Shown: positions 18,084-26,920, numbered from the stretch's first letter. The stretch is 64,000 bases of DNA from Duganella sp. BJB480 (GCA_003416985.1 QVIN01000001.1:248001-312000), one strand, 5' to 3'. The notes: generated from the sequence alone by a model not told the origin. Numbers and translations: made by a program.

Positions 18084-18404
18084 GTGTCAGTTGATCAAAG
18101 GTCGGTCGCGCGCAAGATCGTGCGGGCCAAGGCGGTGGTGGCGATGGACGGCATGCCGCCGATGCAGGGGCGCACCATCGACATCAGCGCCCATGGGTTG
18201 TCGCTTAACTTCGAGCATAAGCTGGAGGCCGGGCACATGGGACAGTTGTCGTTCGAGCTGTTCATCGACGGCAAGGCGCAGGTGCTCACTTGCCGGTCCA
18301 AAGTCACGTATTGCATCTTCAGCGGCGATCATTTCAAGATCGGCTTCCAGTTCCTTAACATGGATTCCATCACCACCAGCGCCGTCAACAAGTTCCTGCG
18401 CTAG
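18084..18404 (+). CDS. PilZ domain protein
   Basis: A 106-residue single-domain protein with both parts of the c-di-GMP-binding signature: the RKIVR (R-x3-R) motif near the N-terminus and DISAHG (D-x-S-x2-G). The start is GTG with AGGAACAGG 5 nt upstream. It is a likely c-di-GMP receptor; no partner domain is present. Its last 20 bp overlap the 3' end of the convergent citrate synthase-like gene. Confidence 0.9.
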   Translation: MSVDQRSVARKIVRAKAVVAMDGMPPMQGRTIDISAHGLSLNFEHKLEAGHMGQLSFELFIDGKAQVLTCRSKVTYCIFSGDHFKIGFQFLNMDSITTSAVNKFLR

Positions 18405-19584
18405 GTCCGACGTAGCGTGCTCTCGGGCGGATCGGGCGCTGCGCCTGCACTTGTTCGAGCGCGTGCGCCAGCCAGCCGACGCAACGGCCCAGCGCGAACA
18501 GGATGAAGGGCGCGTCGTCCGGCAGTTCATGGGCGGTGGCCAGCGCGGTCAGCGCGAAATCAATATTCGGCAATTCCCCCGCCTGCGCTTCGGCCGCTGC
18601 GGCGAGGGCCGCGTGCGGCTGCAATTCCGGCAATAACTTCAGCAGGGCGCGGGCGCGCGGGTCGCCTTCCGCGTAGAGCTTGTGGCCGAAGGCGGGCAGC
18701 GGGCGGCCGCTGGCCAGCCAGTTGGCGACCGCCTCGTCGGCGCCGTGCTGGCGGGCGGCGGCGATCAGCTGCGCGAATTCGGCCGAGGCGCCGCCGTGCA
18801 ATGGGCCGGTCAGTGTGGTGAAGCCGGCCAGCACGCCGGCCGCCAGCGAGGCGCCGGTCGAGACGGCGACGCGGGTGGCGAAGGTGGATGCGTTCAGTTC
18901 GTGGTCGGCCATCAGGACCAGGGCGCGGCGCAGCAGGTCTTCGGATGCAGGCCGCCGCCAGGCGCGGGCGAGGCGGGCGCTGATGGTGTTGGGCGCGGCT
19001 TGGCCGGCCGGCTCCGGGCCGATCATCGCCTGCGTGAGCGTGGCGAGGATGGCGGCGGCTTCGAGGCGCAATTCGGCGGCGGGGCGGCACAGCGAGGGCG
19101 CATCGCCGGCGCTGCGCAGCGCCAGGGCCAGCAGGCCGGCGCCCAGTGCGCCGGCCTGCGCGAAGGCCGCCGTTGCGCCGTCCGATGTGGAGGCCGCCGC
19201 TGCGCGGGTCGCCGTTGTGCCTGCCAGCGCCTGGCCGGGCTCGGCCTCCCACAGCAAATCGGCGATGTCTTCCAGCGTCGCGGTGTCGGCCAGCACGGCG
19301 GCGTCAAGGCCGCGGTACAGCAGGCGGCCGTCGGCGGCGGTGGAGATGGAGGAAGGCAGCACCGGGTCGCCCCATTGCATGGCCTGCGTGGAGACCGCCT
19401 CGATCTTGCGGCGTCCGTTGCTGCGCGCGGCCATGCGCAGGATGTCGTCGCGGTGATAGAGGCTGCGGCGCGGATCGGCCTCGTCGGACTTGGCGCGTAT
19501 CTTGCCCCGGCTGACGTTGGCGTACAGCGTCTGCGGGAGGACATTCAGTACATTCAGCGCTTCGGCCGCCGTCATCCAGACCAT
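18385..19584 (-). CDS. Citrate synthase-family protein with N-terminal HTH
   Basis: A 399-residue protein. Residues 1-60 (MVWMTAAEALNVLNVLPQT... with SRGKIRAKSD) look like a MerR/excisionase-type DNA-binding helix-turn-helix; the rest is a citrate synthase fold with GPLHGGASAEF and FGHKLYAEGDPRA. Such fused proteins are known in betaproteobacteria but have no assigned reaction that I know of. It is divergent from a CaiB-type CoA-transferase gene 92 bp away, which suggests a shared acyl-CoA pathway and possibly self-regulation. Its 3' end overlaps the PilZ gene. Confidence 0.88.
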   Translation of the reverse strand: MVWMTAAEALNVLNVLPQTLYANVSRGKIRAKSDEADPRRSLYHRDDILRMAARSNGRRKIEAVSTQAMQWGDPVLPSSISTAADGRLLYRGLDAAVLADTATLEDIADLLWEAEPGQALAGTTATRAAAASTSDGATAAFAQAGALGAGLLALALRSAGDAPSLCRPAAELRLEAAAILATLTQAMIGPEPAGQAAPNTISARLARAWRRPASEDLLRRALVLMADHELNASTFATRVAVSTGASLAAGVLAGFTTLTGPLHGGASAEFAQLIAAARQHGADEAVANWLASGRPLPAFGHKLYAEGDPRARALLKLLPELQPHAALAAAAEAQAGELPNIDFALTALATAHELPDDAPFILFALGRCVGWLAHALEQVQAQRPIRPRARYVGPSAGTC

Positions 19585-19676
19585 CTTGGTTTCCTATGTT
19601 GACACTTCAAGTCAAGATTGACGCCATTTGTGGGCGCTCCTAAGCTGGAAACAGCATATCAATTACCGGAGCGTTC

Positions 19677-21044
19677 ATGTCTAAAATGTTGGAAGCCATT
19701 GTATCCGCGCTGTCGCTGCCGTCGCGGGAGTGCGTGACGTTTGCCGGCGCGGGCGAGCTGCCGTCGTGCTACGCGGTGACGGAACTGGCGGCGGCGTCGG
19801 TGGGCGCGGCGGCGCTGGCGGTGCGGCAGCTGATCGCGGCGCAGGGCGGCGGGCCGGCGCAGGTGACGGTCGACCGCCGGCTGGCGTCGATGTGGTTCGG
19901 CTGGTCCCTGCAGCCGGTGGGCTGGGAGCGGCCGCCGCTGTGGGACCCGGTGGCCGGCGACTACCGCACGGCCGACGGCTGGATACGCCTGCACACCAAC
20001 GCCCCGCATCATCGCGACGCGGCGCTGGCGGTGCTGGGCGCGCCGGTCGAACGCGCGGCGGTGGCGCGGGCGGTGGCCGGCTGGCGCGGCGCCGATCTGG
20101 AGGCGGCGGTGGTGTCGCAGGGCGGCTGCGCGGCGATGATGCGTTCGGGGGCGGAATGGGCGGCGCACGAGCAGGGGAGGGCCGTGGCCGCCGAGCCGCT
20201 GGTCGCGATGACCGCGCGGGACGGCAGCTTCCACGCCGGCTGGGCGCCGACGCCGTCGCGGCCGTTGGCGGGGCTGAAGGTGCTGGACCTGACGCGGGTG
20301 CTGGCCGGGCCGGTGGCGACGCGCTTCCTGGCCGGCTACGGCGCCGACGTGCTGCGCATCGATCCGCCGTCGTGGGAGGAGCCGGGCGTGATCCCGGAGG
20401 TGACGTTGGGCAAGCGTTGCGCGCGGCTGGACCTGCGCCTGGCGCGGGACCGGGATGTGTTCGAAACCCTGTTGGCGCAGGCGGATGTGCTGGTGCACGG
20501 CTATCGGCCGGCGGCGCTGGAGGGATTGGGATTCGGCGAAGAAGTGCGGCGGCGCCTGAACCCGGGGCTGGTCGACGTGGCGCTGGACGCGTACGGCTGG
20601 ACAGGGCCGTTGAGCGGACGGCGCGGCTTCGACAGCCTGGTGCAGATGAGCGCGGGCATCGCCGAGCGCGGCATGCGCTGGCGGGGCGCGGACCAGCCGG
20701 TGCCGTTGCCGGTGCAGGCGCTCGATCACGCGACCGGCTATCTGATGGCGGCGGCGGCGGTGCGAGGGCTGGTGCATCGGTTGGAAGAGGGGCGGGCCAC
20801 GCAGGCGCGCCTGTCGCTGGCGCGTACCGCGCTGTTACTGATCGGCTTGTCGCCGTCGGAGAAGGCCGCCGCACAACCGCTGGCGTCGGCCACCGAAGCG
20901 GACCTGGCTTCAGAGCTTGAGCAAACCGCGTGGGGACCAGCGCGGCGCTACCTGCCGCCGGTAGCCATCGACGGCGCGCCGATGACCTGGGACCGGCCCG
21001 CCGCCGAACTCGGATCGTCGCCACCCCAATGGGGTCAAGTCTGA
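19677..21044 (+). CDS. CaiB/BaiF-type CoA-transferase, C-terminus altered by repeat
   Basis: A 455-residue class III CoA-transferase family protein, with the diagnostic core GLKVLDLTRVLAGPVATRFL, GADVLRIDPP and DVLVHGYRPAALEGLGF. The N-terminal 190 residues are a poorly conserved second half-domain. Class III enzymes move CoA between organic acids; the substrate here is unknown. The last codons and the TGA come from a palindromic repeat inserted at about 21030: the natural end near ELGSSPPQ continues as WGQV-stop. Divergent from the HTH-citrate synthase gene. Confidence 0.88.
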   Translation: MSKMLEAIVSALSLPSRECVTFAGAGELPSCYAVTELAAASVGAAALAVRQLIAAQGGGPAQVTVDRRLASMWFGWSLQPVGWERPPLWDPVAGDYRTADGWIRLHTNAPHHRDAALAVLGAPVERAAVARAVAGWRGADLEAAVVSQGGCAAMMRSGAEWAAHEQGRAVAAEPLVAMTARDGSFHAGWAPTPSRPLAGLKVLDLTRVLAGPVATRFLAGYGADVLRIDPPSWEEPGVIPEVTLGKRCARLDLRLARDRDVFETLLAQADVLVHGYRPAALEGLGFGEEVRRRLNPGLVDVALDAYGWTGPLSGRRGFDSLVQMSAGIAERGMRWRGADQPVPLPVQALDHATGYLMAAAAVRGLVHRLEEGRATQARLSLARTALLLIGLSPSEKAAAQPLASATEADLASELEQTAWGPARRYLPPVAIDGAPMTWDRPAAELGSSPPQWGQV

Positions 21045-21161
21045 CATTCGGACACGAGCTCTGCTGTAACCCGGGTGGGGTCAAGTCTGACATTCGGACA
21101 CGGCCTCTGCCGTAGTGGCCGCTACGGCAGAGGCCGTGTCCGAATGTCAGACTTGACCCCA
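21030..21161. repeat. Long palindromic repeat, copy 2 (partial plus complete unit)
   Basis: A partial left arm (21030-21065, with changes after GGACACG) is followed by a perfect palindrome: 40-bp arms 21076-21115 and 21122-21161 around a 6-nt loop. It is the same unit as 8039-8128. It overlaps the 3' end of the CoA-transferase gene and reaches to within 92 bp of fliD. The tandem partial copy points to an insertion or recombination event inside an older copy. Confidence 0.95.
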
Positions 21162-21253
21162 ACTTGGAAGAGCGCAAGAAAAGCCGCTCTGTTCGGCGCT
21201 TTGGATCTTCGCCCATGTTGCATACTATGTAACCAAATCAGGCGGAACGTATC

Positions 21254-22633
21254 ATGGCGACCTCCAGCATCAATTCCAGTACCAATACCGGCTCTTCGAC
21301 GGTGTCGAACGATATCTACAACCGTGTCCAGCAGACCATGGCGTCGCAGAACAAGGCCGCGACCAAGCTCAATACCACGCTGAAGAACGACCAGACCAAG
21401 CTGTCGGCGTTGGGCCAGCTGCAAAGCGCGCTGGCCAATTTCCAGTCGATCGCCGCCGGACTCACCGGCAGCGGCTTGAGCACCAGCGCCGCCACCTCGG
21501 TCAAGAACGTGCTGACGGCCGCTTCCACCGGCGCGGCCAAGGCCGGCACCTATGCGATCAATGTCAAGCAGCTGGCCCAGGGACAGTTCCTGACCAGCGA
21601 CGCTTTCGCGGCCGCCGATGCCAAGATCGGTTCGGGCGCGGTCACCACCGTCAAGATCGATTTCGGCACCGCCGGCGGCGACAAGGGCTACACCCTCAAC
21701 AGCGCGGCGGCCGGCAAGTCCATCACCATCGACGCCAGCAATAACACGCTGGACGGCATCGCCGCCGCGTTCAAGGCGGCCGGCGTGGACGTCAAGGTGG
21801 TCAAGGGCGACGACGGCAAGTTCTCGCTGGCGATCGCCGGCCAGAGCGGCGCGGCCAACACCATGCGCATCAGCGTCAGCGGCGACGCCGCGCTGAAAAA
21901 CCTGCTGGCCTTCGATCCCGACGGCGCCCAGAAACTCAAGCAGACCAGCGCCGGCATGGACGCCATCGTCAACGTCGACGGCAAGGACGTCACCAGCGCC
22001 ACCAACACGCTCGACAAGGCCATCCCCGGCGCGACGCTGACGCTGACCGGCGCCGGCAAGACCGACGTCACCATCACCCAGGACGCCAGCCAGATCGGCG
22101 CCAACCTGAAGTCCTTCGTCAGCGCCTACAACGATTTGAACAAGAAGCTGCAGGCCCTGCAGAAGGGCGACCTGAAGTCCGACACCGCGCTGGGCCAGGT
22201 CACCGGCCAGCTCGGCATGCTGCTGAAGACGGGCGGCGGCAGCGTCTCGCTGGCGGCGCTGAACGCGGCCGGCGTCAGCCAGGACAGCAGCGGCCAGCTG
22301 GTGGTCGACGACAAGAAGCTCACCGCAGCGCTGGCCACCGATTCGGCCGGCGTCGGCAAGCTGTTCACCAACGGCGGCAAGGGGATCGCCGACCTGCTGT
22401 CGTCCAAGGCGGCGGCGTTCACCTCGGACAGCAGCGTGATCAGCAAGGAGGCCGGCCTGCTGGGCCGCGAAATCACCAACATCAACGGCCGCCGCACGGT
22501 GCTGACCAAGGCGCTGACGGCCCAGGCGACCGCGCTGGCGGCGCTGTACACGGCCCAGGCCCAGACCGGCGCCGGCAGCGCCCTCAACGGCGCGGCCGGC
22601 AGTTCCGGCTCGCTGTTCGATATCCTGGGATGA
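21254..22633 (+). CDS. fliD: Flagellar hook-associated protein 2 (filament cap), isolated copy
   Basis: A 459-residue FliD. It has the N-terminal coiled-coil region with repeated Lys/Gln/Asn, a central variable domain, and a C-terminal helical region (TALAALYTAQAQTGAGSA). FliD caps the growing flagellar filament and is exported by the flagellar type III system, so no signal peptide is expected. No other flagellar gene lies nearby, which is unusual since fliD commonly sits with fliC, fliS or fliT. The start has an AGGCGGAA ribosome site. Confidence 0.88.
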   Translation: MATSSINSSTNTGSSTVSNDIYNRVQQTMASQNKAATKLNTTLKNDQTKLSALGQLQSALANFQSIAAGLTGSGLSTSAATSVKNVLTAASTGAAKAGTYAINVKQLAQGQFLTSDAFAAADAKIGSGAVTTVKIDFGTAGGDKGYTLNSAAAGKSITIDASNNTLDGIAAAFKAAGVDVKVVKGDDGKFSLAIAGQSGAANTMRISVSGDAALKNLLAFDPDGAQKLKQTSAGMDAIVNVDGKDVTSATNTLDKAIPGATLTLTGAGKTDVTITQDASQIGANLKSFVSAYNDLNKKLQALQKGDLKSDTALGQVTGQLGMLLKTGGGSVSLAALNAAGVSQDSSGQLVVDDKKLTAALATDSAGVGKLFTNGGKGIADLLSSKAAAFTSDSSVISKEAGLLGREITNINGRRTVLTKALTAQATALAALYTAQAQTGAGSALNGAAGSSGSLFDILG

Positions 22634-22712
22634 TTTTTCTAACGAATTCCTTGCGTCGAAACTGGCTATGCCCGATCATCACGGCTTGTGATTGATTCCA
22701 AACGGAGGGGCT

Positions 22713-23825
22713 ATGGCAGGGAAGTTCGTTGGTGCGGTGCTGGTGGCGGCTGGCTTGATGGCCGTCGCGGGGCAGGTGGCGGCCCAGGCGCAGGAGGAGA
22801 AGGTCCTCAACATCTATAACTGGTCGGACTATATCGCCGACGACACCGTTAAAAACTTTGAAAAAGAAACCGGCATCAAAGTCCGCTACGATGTGTTCGA
22901 CAACAACGAAATCCTCAACTCCAAGCTGGCCGCCGGCAAGTCGGGCTACGACATCGTGGTGCCGACCGCGCAATGGGCGCGCCTGCAGATCGACGGCAAG
23001 GTGCTGCGCAAGCTGGACAAGTCCAAATTAAGCAACCTGAAGAACCTGGACCCGGCCATCCAGGCCAAGCTGGCCAGCATCGATCCGAACAACGATTACC
23101 TGGTCGACTGGCTGTGGGGCTACACCACGGTCGGCATCAACGTCAACAAGGTCAAGGCCGCGCTGGGCGGCATGCCGATGCCGGACAACGCCTGGGACCT
23201 GATCTTCAATCCGAAATACGCGTCCAAGCTGAAGTCGTGCGGCGTGTCCTTCCTCGATTCGCCGTCCGAGGTGCTGCCGGCCGCGCTGCTGTACCTGGGC
23301 AAGCCGGCCTACTCGAAGAACGCCGCCGACTACGCCGAGGCGGGCAAGCTGCTGCAAGCGATCCGCCCGAACGTGACGCTGTTCAGCTCGTCCGGCTACA
23401 TCAACGACATGGCCAACGGCGCGGTGTGCGTGGCGCTGGGCTGGTCGGGCGACATCAACATCGCCCGCCAGCGCGCGATCGACGCCAAGAACGGCAACGT
23501 GATCGAGGTGCTGGTGCCGAAGACCCAGGCCGCGCTGATGTTCGACACCATGGCCATCCCGGCCGACGCGCCGCATCCGAACAACGCCCACCTGTGGATC
23601 AACTACATCCTGCGCCCCGAGGTGCACGCCAGCCTGACCAACAAGGTGTTCTACGCCAATCCGAACACGGCCAGCCTGAAGTTCGTGCGCAAGGATATCG
23701 CCGGCAACAAGACGGTGTTCCTGTCGGACGCCGACAAGCAGCGCATGGCCGCGCCGGAGGCGGTGCCGGCCGACATCCGCCGCAACATCACGCGCATCTA
23801 CACCAAGTTCAAGACCGGCCTGTAA
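22713..23825 (+). CDS. Polyamine ABC transporter substrate-binding protein, PotF/PotD-like
   Basis: A 370-residue periplasmic binding protein. The N-terminal signal (to about AQAQ) is followed by EKVLNIYNWSDYIADD, the typical start of PotF/SpuD proteins. The ATG at 22713 follows a strong GGAGGGG ribosome site; an upstream in-frame ATG at 22692 is less likely. The permease and ATPase genes of a polyamine transporter are not adjacent, so it either serves one encoded elsewhere or acts as a sensor component. A hairpin follows the stop. Confidence 0.9.
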   Translation: MAGKFVGAVLVAAGLMAVAGQVAAQAQEEKVLNIYNWSDYIADDTVKNFEKETGIKVRYDVFDNNEILNSKLAAGKSGYDIVVPTAQWARLQIDGKVLRKLDKSKLSNLKNLDPAIQAKLASIDPNNDYLVDWLWGYTTVGINVNKVKAALGGMPMPDNAWDLIFNPKYASKLKSCGVSFLDSPSEVLPAALLYLGKPAYSKNAADYAEAGKLLQAIRPNVTLFSSSGYINDMANGAVCVALGWSGDINIARQRAIDAKNGNVIEVLVPKTQAALMFDTMAIPADAPHPNNAHLWINYILRPEVHASLTNKVFYANPNTASLKFVRKDIAGNKTVFLSDADKQRMAAPEAVPADIRRNITRIYTKFKTGL

Positions 23826-23831
23826 ACGACG

Positions 23832-23878
23832 ATCGGCGCGAGAGGCGGGTCCGGTCCGGACACGCCACTGGCGCCGAT
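23832..23878 (+). terminator. Hairpin after the polyamine-binding protein gene
   Basis: The outer stem ATCGGCGC (23832-23839) pairs with GCGCCGAT (23871-23878), with further GC-rich pairing inside. There is no T-run, so it may be a Rho-aided or bidirectional end, since the genes on both sides converge here. Confidence 0.45.
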
Positions 23879-23899
23879 GCTGCTTCATTGAAGCGTAGG

Positions 23900-24016
23900 C
23901 TATTCGTGATAGCGGTCGATCAGTTTGTGTTTGCTGCCGCGCGTTTCCTCGATGATCTCATACACTACCAAGGCAATCATCCCGCCGAAGATGCCCATCG
24001 CAAGCAAGGTGAACAT
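23900..24016 (-). CDS. 38-residue single-span membrane peptide
   Basis: A short open frame coding MFTLLAMGIFGGMIALVVY followed by a charged tail ending KLIDRYHE. One membrane helix (residues 2-19) is followed by EIIEETRGSK. A very strong ribosome site GAGGGAGGG lies 5 nt before the ATG. It is downstream of sixA on the same strand (73 bp). The ribosome site and hydrophobic-then-charged layout make it a credible small gene. Function unknown; comparison with related genomes would decide. Confidence 0.65.
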   Translation of the reverse strand: MFTLLAMGIFGGMIALVVYEIIEETRGSKHKLIDRYHE

Positions 24017-24089
24017 GGTAGCCCTCCCTCTAGTTGTTACGATTAAACTTTAGCAGAAGGGTGCCGCTTTACAAGCCCAGCGGAAACTT

Positions 24090-24557
24090 TTATTTCACCA
24101 CCAAGTCCGCCGCCATCACCGCCTTGAGGTAGACGCTCATGGCGTCGCCCGGCACGCGCTGGGCGAACCACCAGGCGCTGGCCTTGCGGATGTCCCATTC
24201 CAGGTCGTCTCCGGTCAGCAACAGCGAGGCCGCCTGGCCCAGCGTCGGCTGGTGGCCGACCACCAGCACCGTGTCCTTGTTGGCCGGCCAGTTGACGGCC
24301 TTGAGGATGTCGGCCGGATCGGCGCCCGGCGCCAAATCGCTGTGGATTTTGAACTTGCGGCCCAGCGCCTCGGCCGTCTGCAAGGTGCGCAGCGCCGGGC
24401 TGCACAGGATGCGGCAGCTGTCGGGCAGTTGCGAGTCCAGCCACTGGCCCATGCGGCGCGCCTGTTTCTGACCCTTGCCGGTCAGCGCCCGCTCCAGATC
24501 GGCCATGCCCGCTTGCGCTTCTTCGGCTTCGGCATGCCGCCACAAAATGAGATCCAT
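24090..24557 (-). CDS. sixA: Phosphohistidine phosphatase SixA
   Basis: A 155-residue histidine-phosphatase fold protein with the phospho-accepting RHA motif at the N-terminus (LILWRHAEA), SPALRTLQTAEAL and VVGHQPTLGQAA. SixA removes phosphate from histidines of phosphotransfer proteins. It follows ppk by 45 bp on the same strand, an arrangement seen in many betaproteobacteria and probably an operon. Confidence 0.94.
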   Translation of the reverse strand: MDLILWRHAEAEEAQAGMADLERALTGKGQKQARRMGQWLDSQLPDSCRILCSPALRTLQTAEALGRKFKIHSDLAPGADPADILKAVNWPANKDTVLVVGHQPTLGQAASLLLTGDDLEWDIRKASAWWFAQRVPGDAMSVYLKAVMAADLVVK

Positions 24558-24602
24558 ATTTTTCTCCCCAACGACATGTGAAAAAAGATCCCCGGTCCGT
24601 CC

Positions 24603-26699
24603 TTATTCTTCGAGATGGGCGCCGCGCATGCCCAGCGTGCCCATCAGGTGCTGCTGGGCGCTGAAGGGCAGCTGCTTGCCGCGCGCCTTGCGGCGCTGGT
24701 AGTGGCCGTCCGCTTCCAGTTCCCAGGCGTTCATATTGTCCTTTAAATACGGGTTCAAGCCCTCGTTCAGCACGCGCCGCTTGAGCGCCTTGTCCAGCAC
24801 GGGGAAGGCCACCTCGATGCGGCGGAACAGGTTGCGGCTCATCCAGTCGGCGCTGGCCAGCATGACGTCGTGCGCCAGATCGTTGCGGAAATAATAGATG
24901 CGGCTGTGTTCGAGGAAGCGGCCGATGATGGAGCGCACCTTGATGTTCTCCGACAGCCCCGGCACGCCGGGCTTGAGCATGCAGGCGCCGCGCACGATCA
25001 GGTCGATCTTGACGCCGTCCTTGGAGGCGGCATACAGCGCGCGTATCACCGATTCGTCGACCAGCGCGTTGATTTTAACAATAATCCGCCCCGGCCGCCC
25101 GGCGCGCGCGATGCGCGCCTCGTTGCGGATCGCCTTGATGATCTCGTTGTGCAGCGCGAACGGCGCCAGCCACAGGTGCGTGAGCCGGTGCGGCTTGGTC
25201 AGGCTGGTCAGGTGGATGAACACCTCGTTGACTTCCTGGCTGATGCCCGGATGGCAGGTCAGCAGGCCGAAGTCGGTGTAGAACTTGGTGGTGGTCGGAT
25301 GATAGTTGCCGGTGCCGAGGTGGGCGTAGAAGCGCAGCTTGCTGTCCTCGCGGCGTATCACCAGCGCCACCTTGGCGTGGGTCTTGAGGCCGACCACGCC
25401 GTACACCACCTGGGCGCCGGCCTGCTCCAGCTTGTCGGCCCAGTTGATGTTGGCCTCCTCGTCGAAGCGCGCCTTCAGCTCCACGATCACCGTCACTTCC
25501 TTGCCCGAGCGCGCCGCCAGGATCAGCGACTCCATCAGGTCCGAGTTCATGCCGGTGCGGTAGATGGTCTGCTTGATCGCCACCACGGCCGGGTCGAGCG
25601 CGGCGCTGCGGATGAAGTCGATCACGGTCTGGAACGACTGGTAGGGGTGGTGCAGCAGGATGTCGCCCTCGCGCAGCGCGGCGAAGATGTCCGGGCTGCC
25701 CGGCTTCTGCGCGATGCCCGGATAAAACGGCGGGAAGCTCAGCGCCGGATTGTTCACGTGGTCCATGATCTCGGTCAGGCGCACCAGGTTGACCGGGCCG
25801 TTGACCGCGTACAGCCGGCTCTGGTGCAGGCCGAACTGGTCGAGCAGGAATTGCGACAGCTCTGGCGGGCAGTTCTTGGCCACCTCCAGCCGCACCGAGG
25901 TGCCGAACTGGCGGCCCTGCAGCTCGCCCTTGAGCGCCTGGCGCAGGTTCTTGACCTCGTCCTCGTCGACCCACAGGTCGGAGTCGCGGGTCACGCGGAA
26001 CTGCGAATAGGCGATCACCTCGCGGCCGGCGAACAGGTCGGAGATGTGGGCGTGGATGATGGACGACAGCAGACAGAACGACACGCCGCCGCTCTTGGAC
26101 AGATGGTCGGGCAGGCGGATCACGCGCGGCAGCACGCGCGGCGCCTTGACGATGGCGATCGCCGTGCCGCGCCCGAAGGCGTCCTTGCCGGACAGCGAGA
26201 CGATGAAGTTCAGGCTCTTGTTGACCACCTGAGGGAAGGGGTGGGCCGGATCCAGGCCGATCGGCGTGAGCAGCGGCCGCACCTCGGTGTCGAAGTATTC
26301 CTTGACCCAGGCGCGCTGCGCCTCGTTGCGCTCGTTGTGGCGCACCAGGTGCACGCCGTTGGCGGCCAGCTGGGGCAGCACTTCCTGGTTGAGGATTTCA
26401 TACTGGTGGGCCACCAGCGCGTGGCACTCGGCGCTGATGCGCGACAGCGTGGCCACCAGCGCGGGGTGGTTGGACAGCGAACCCTCGACGCTGCCGGCCG
26501 CCAGCAGGCTGGCCACGCGCACCTCGAAGAACTCGTCCAGGTTGCTGCTGGCGATGCACAGGTAGCGCAGGCGCTCTAATAAGGGAATGCTCTTGTCCTC
26601 GGCTTGCGCCAGCACGCGCCGGTTGAACATCAATTGTGACAGTTCCCGGTCCAGAAACGCGGAGTTCTTGTTTACTTCAGCATGCAAGTCAGGCTTCAT
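24603..26699 (-). CDS. ppk1: Polyphosphate kinase 1
   Basis: A 698-residue enzyme polymerising the gamma-phosphate of ATP into polyphosphate. The start FLDRELSQLMFNRRVLAQA, the core KARFDEEANINWADKLEQAG and VGLKTHAKVALVIRRE (with an autophosphorylated His) are typical, and length is standard. A minus-strand Pho box about 80 bp upstream places it under PhoB, matching its divergent position to the pst operon. Likely cotranscribed with sixA. Confidence 0.97.
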   Translation of the reverse strand: MKPDLHAEVNKNSAFLDRELSQLMFNRRVLAQAEDKSIPLLERLRYLCIASSNLDEFFEVRVASLLAAGSVEGSLSNHPALVATLSRISAECHALVAHQYEILNQEVLPQLAANGVHLVRHNERNEAQRAWVKEYFDTEVRPLLTPIGLDPAHPFPQVVNKSLNFIVSLSGKDAFGRGTAIAIVKAPRVLPRVIRLPDHLSKSGGVSFCLLSSIIHAHISDLFAGREVIAYSQFRVTRDSDLWVDEDEVKNLRQALKGELQGRQFGTSVRLEVAKNCPPELSQFLLDQFGLHQSRLYAVNGPVNLVRLTEIMDHVNNPALSFPPFYPGIAQKPGSPDIFAALREGDILLHHPYQSFQTVIDFIRSAALDPAVVAIKQTIYRTGMNSDLMESLILAARSGKEVTVIVELKARFDEEANINWADKLEQAGAQVVYGVVGLKTHAKVALVIRREDSKLRFYAHLGTGNYHPTTTKFYTDFGLLTCHPGISQEVNEVFIHLTSLTKPHRLTHLWLAPFALHNEIIKAIRNEARIARAGRPGRIIVKINALVDESVIRALYAASKDGVKIDLIVRGACMLKPGVPGLSENIKVRSIIGRFLEHSRIYYFRNDLAHDVMLASADWMSRNLFRRIEVAFPVLDKALKRRVLNEGLNPYLKDNMNAWELEADGHYQRRKARGKQLPFSAQQHLMGTLGMRGAHLEE

Positions 26700-26775
26700 G
26701 TCTTTTTGTTCACTTTGCAGGTAGTCTCATTCTAGCCTGTATTGCGGCAGAATGATGCAACAGTGTAAATAAGAA

Positions 26776-26795
26776 ATATGACAGGTCCATGACAT
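26776..26795 (-). promoter_or_regulatory. Pho box upstream of ppk
   Basis: On the minus strand the sequence reads ATGTCATGGACCTGTCATAT: two TGTCAT repeats spaced 11 nt apart, close to the PhoB consensus CTGTCATA-A-A-CTGTCA. A -10-like TTACACT follows at the right distance towards ppk. Confidence 0.75.
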
Positions 26796-26920
26796 TGTTT
26801 GTCATAAATGACGTGGACGGCGCGCCGATTATGACAACGCCGGCGTAATATATGGCGGCACATGGCCTGTTTCCATAGGGGAGAGCGGTGCGGCATAACT
26901 ATTTTTGACATATTTCGGTC

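Noticed and set aside
8039..21161. CRISPR array or integrated element bounded by the two palindromic repeats
   Set aside because: Only two repeat loci 13 kb apart, with housekeeping genes (tsaB, alr, radA) between them; no spacers, integrase or transposase genes are visible.
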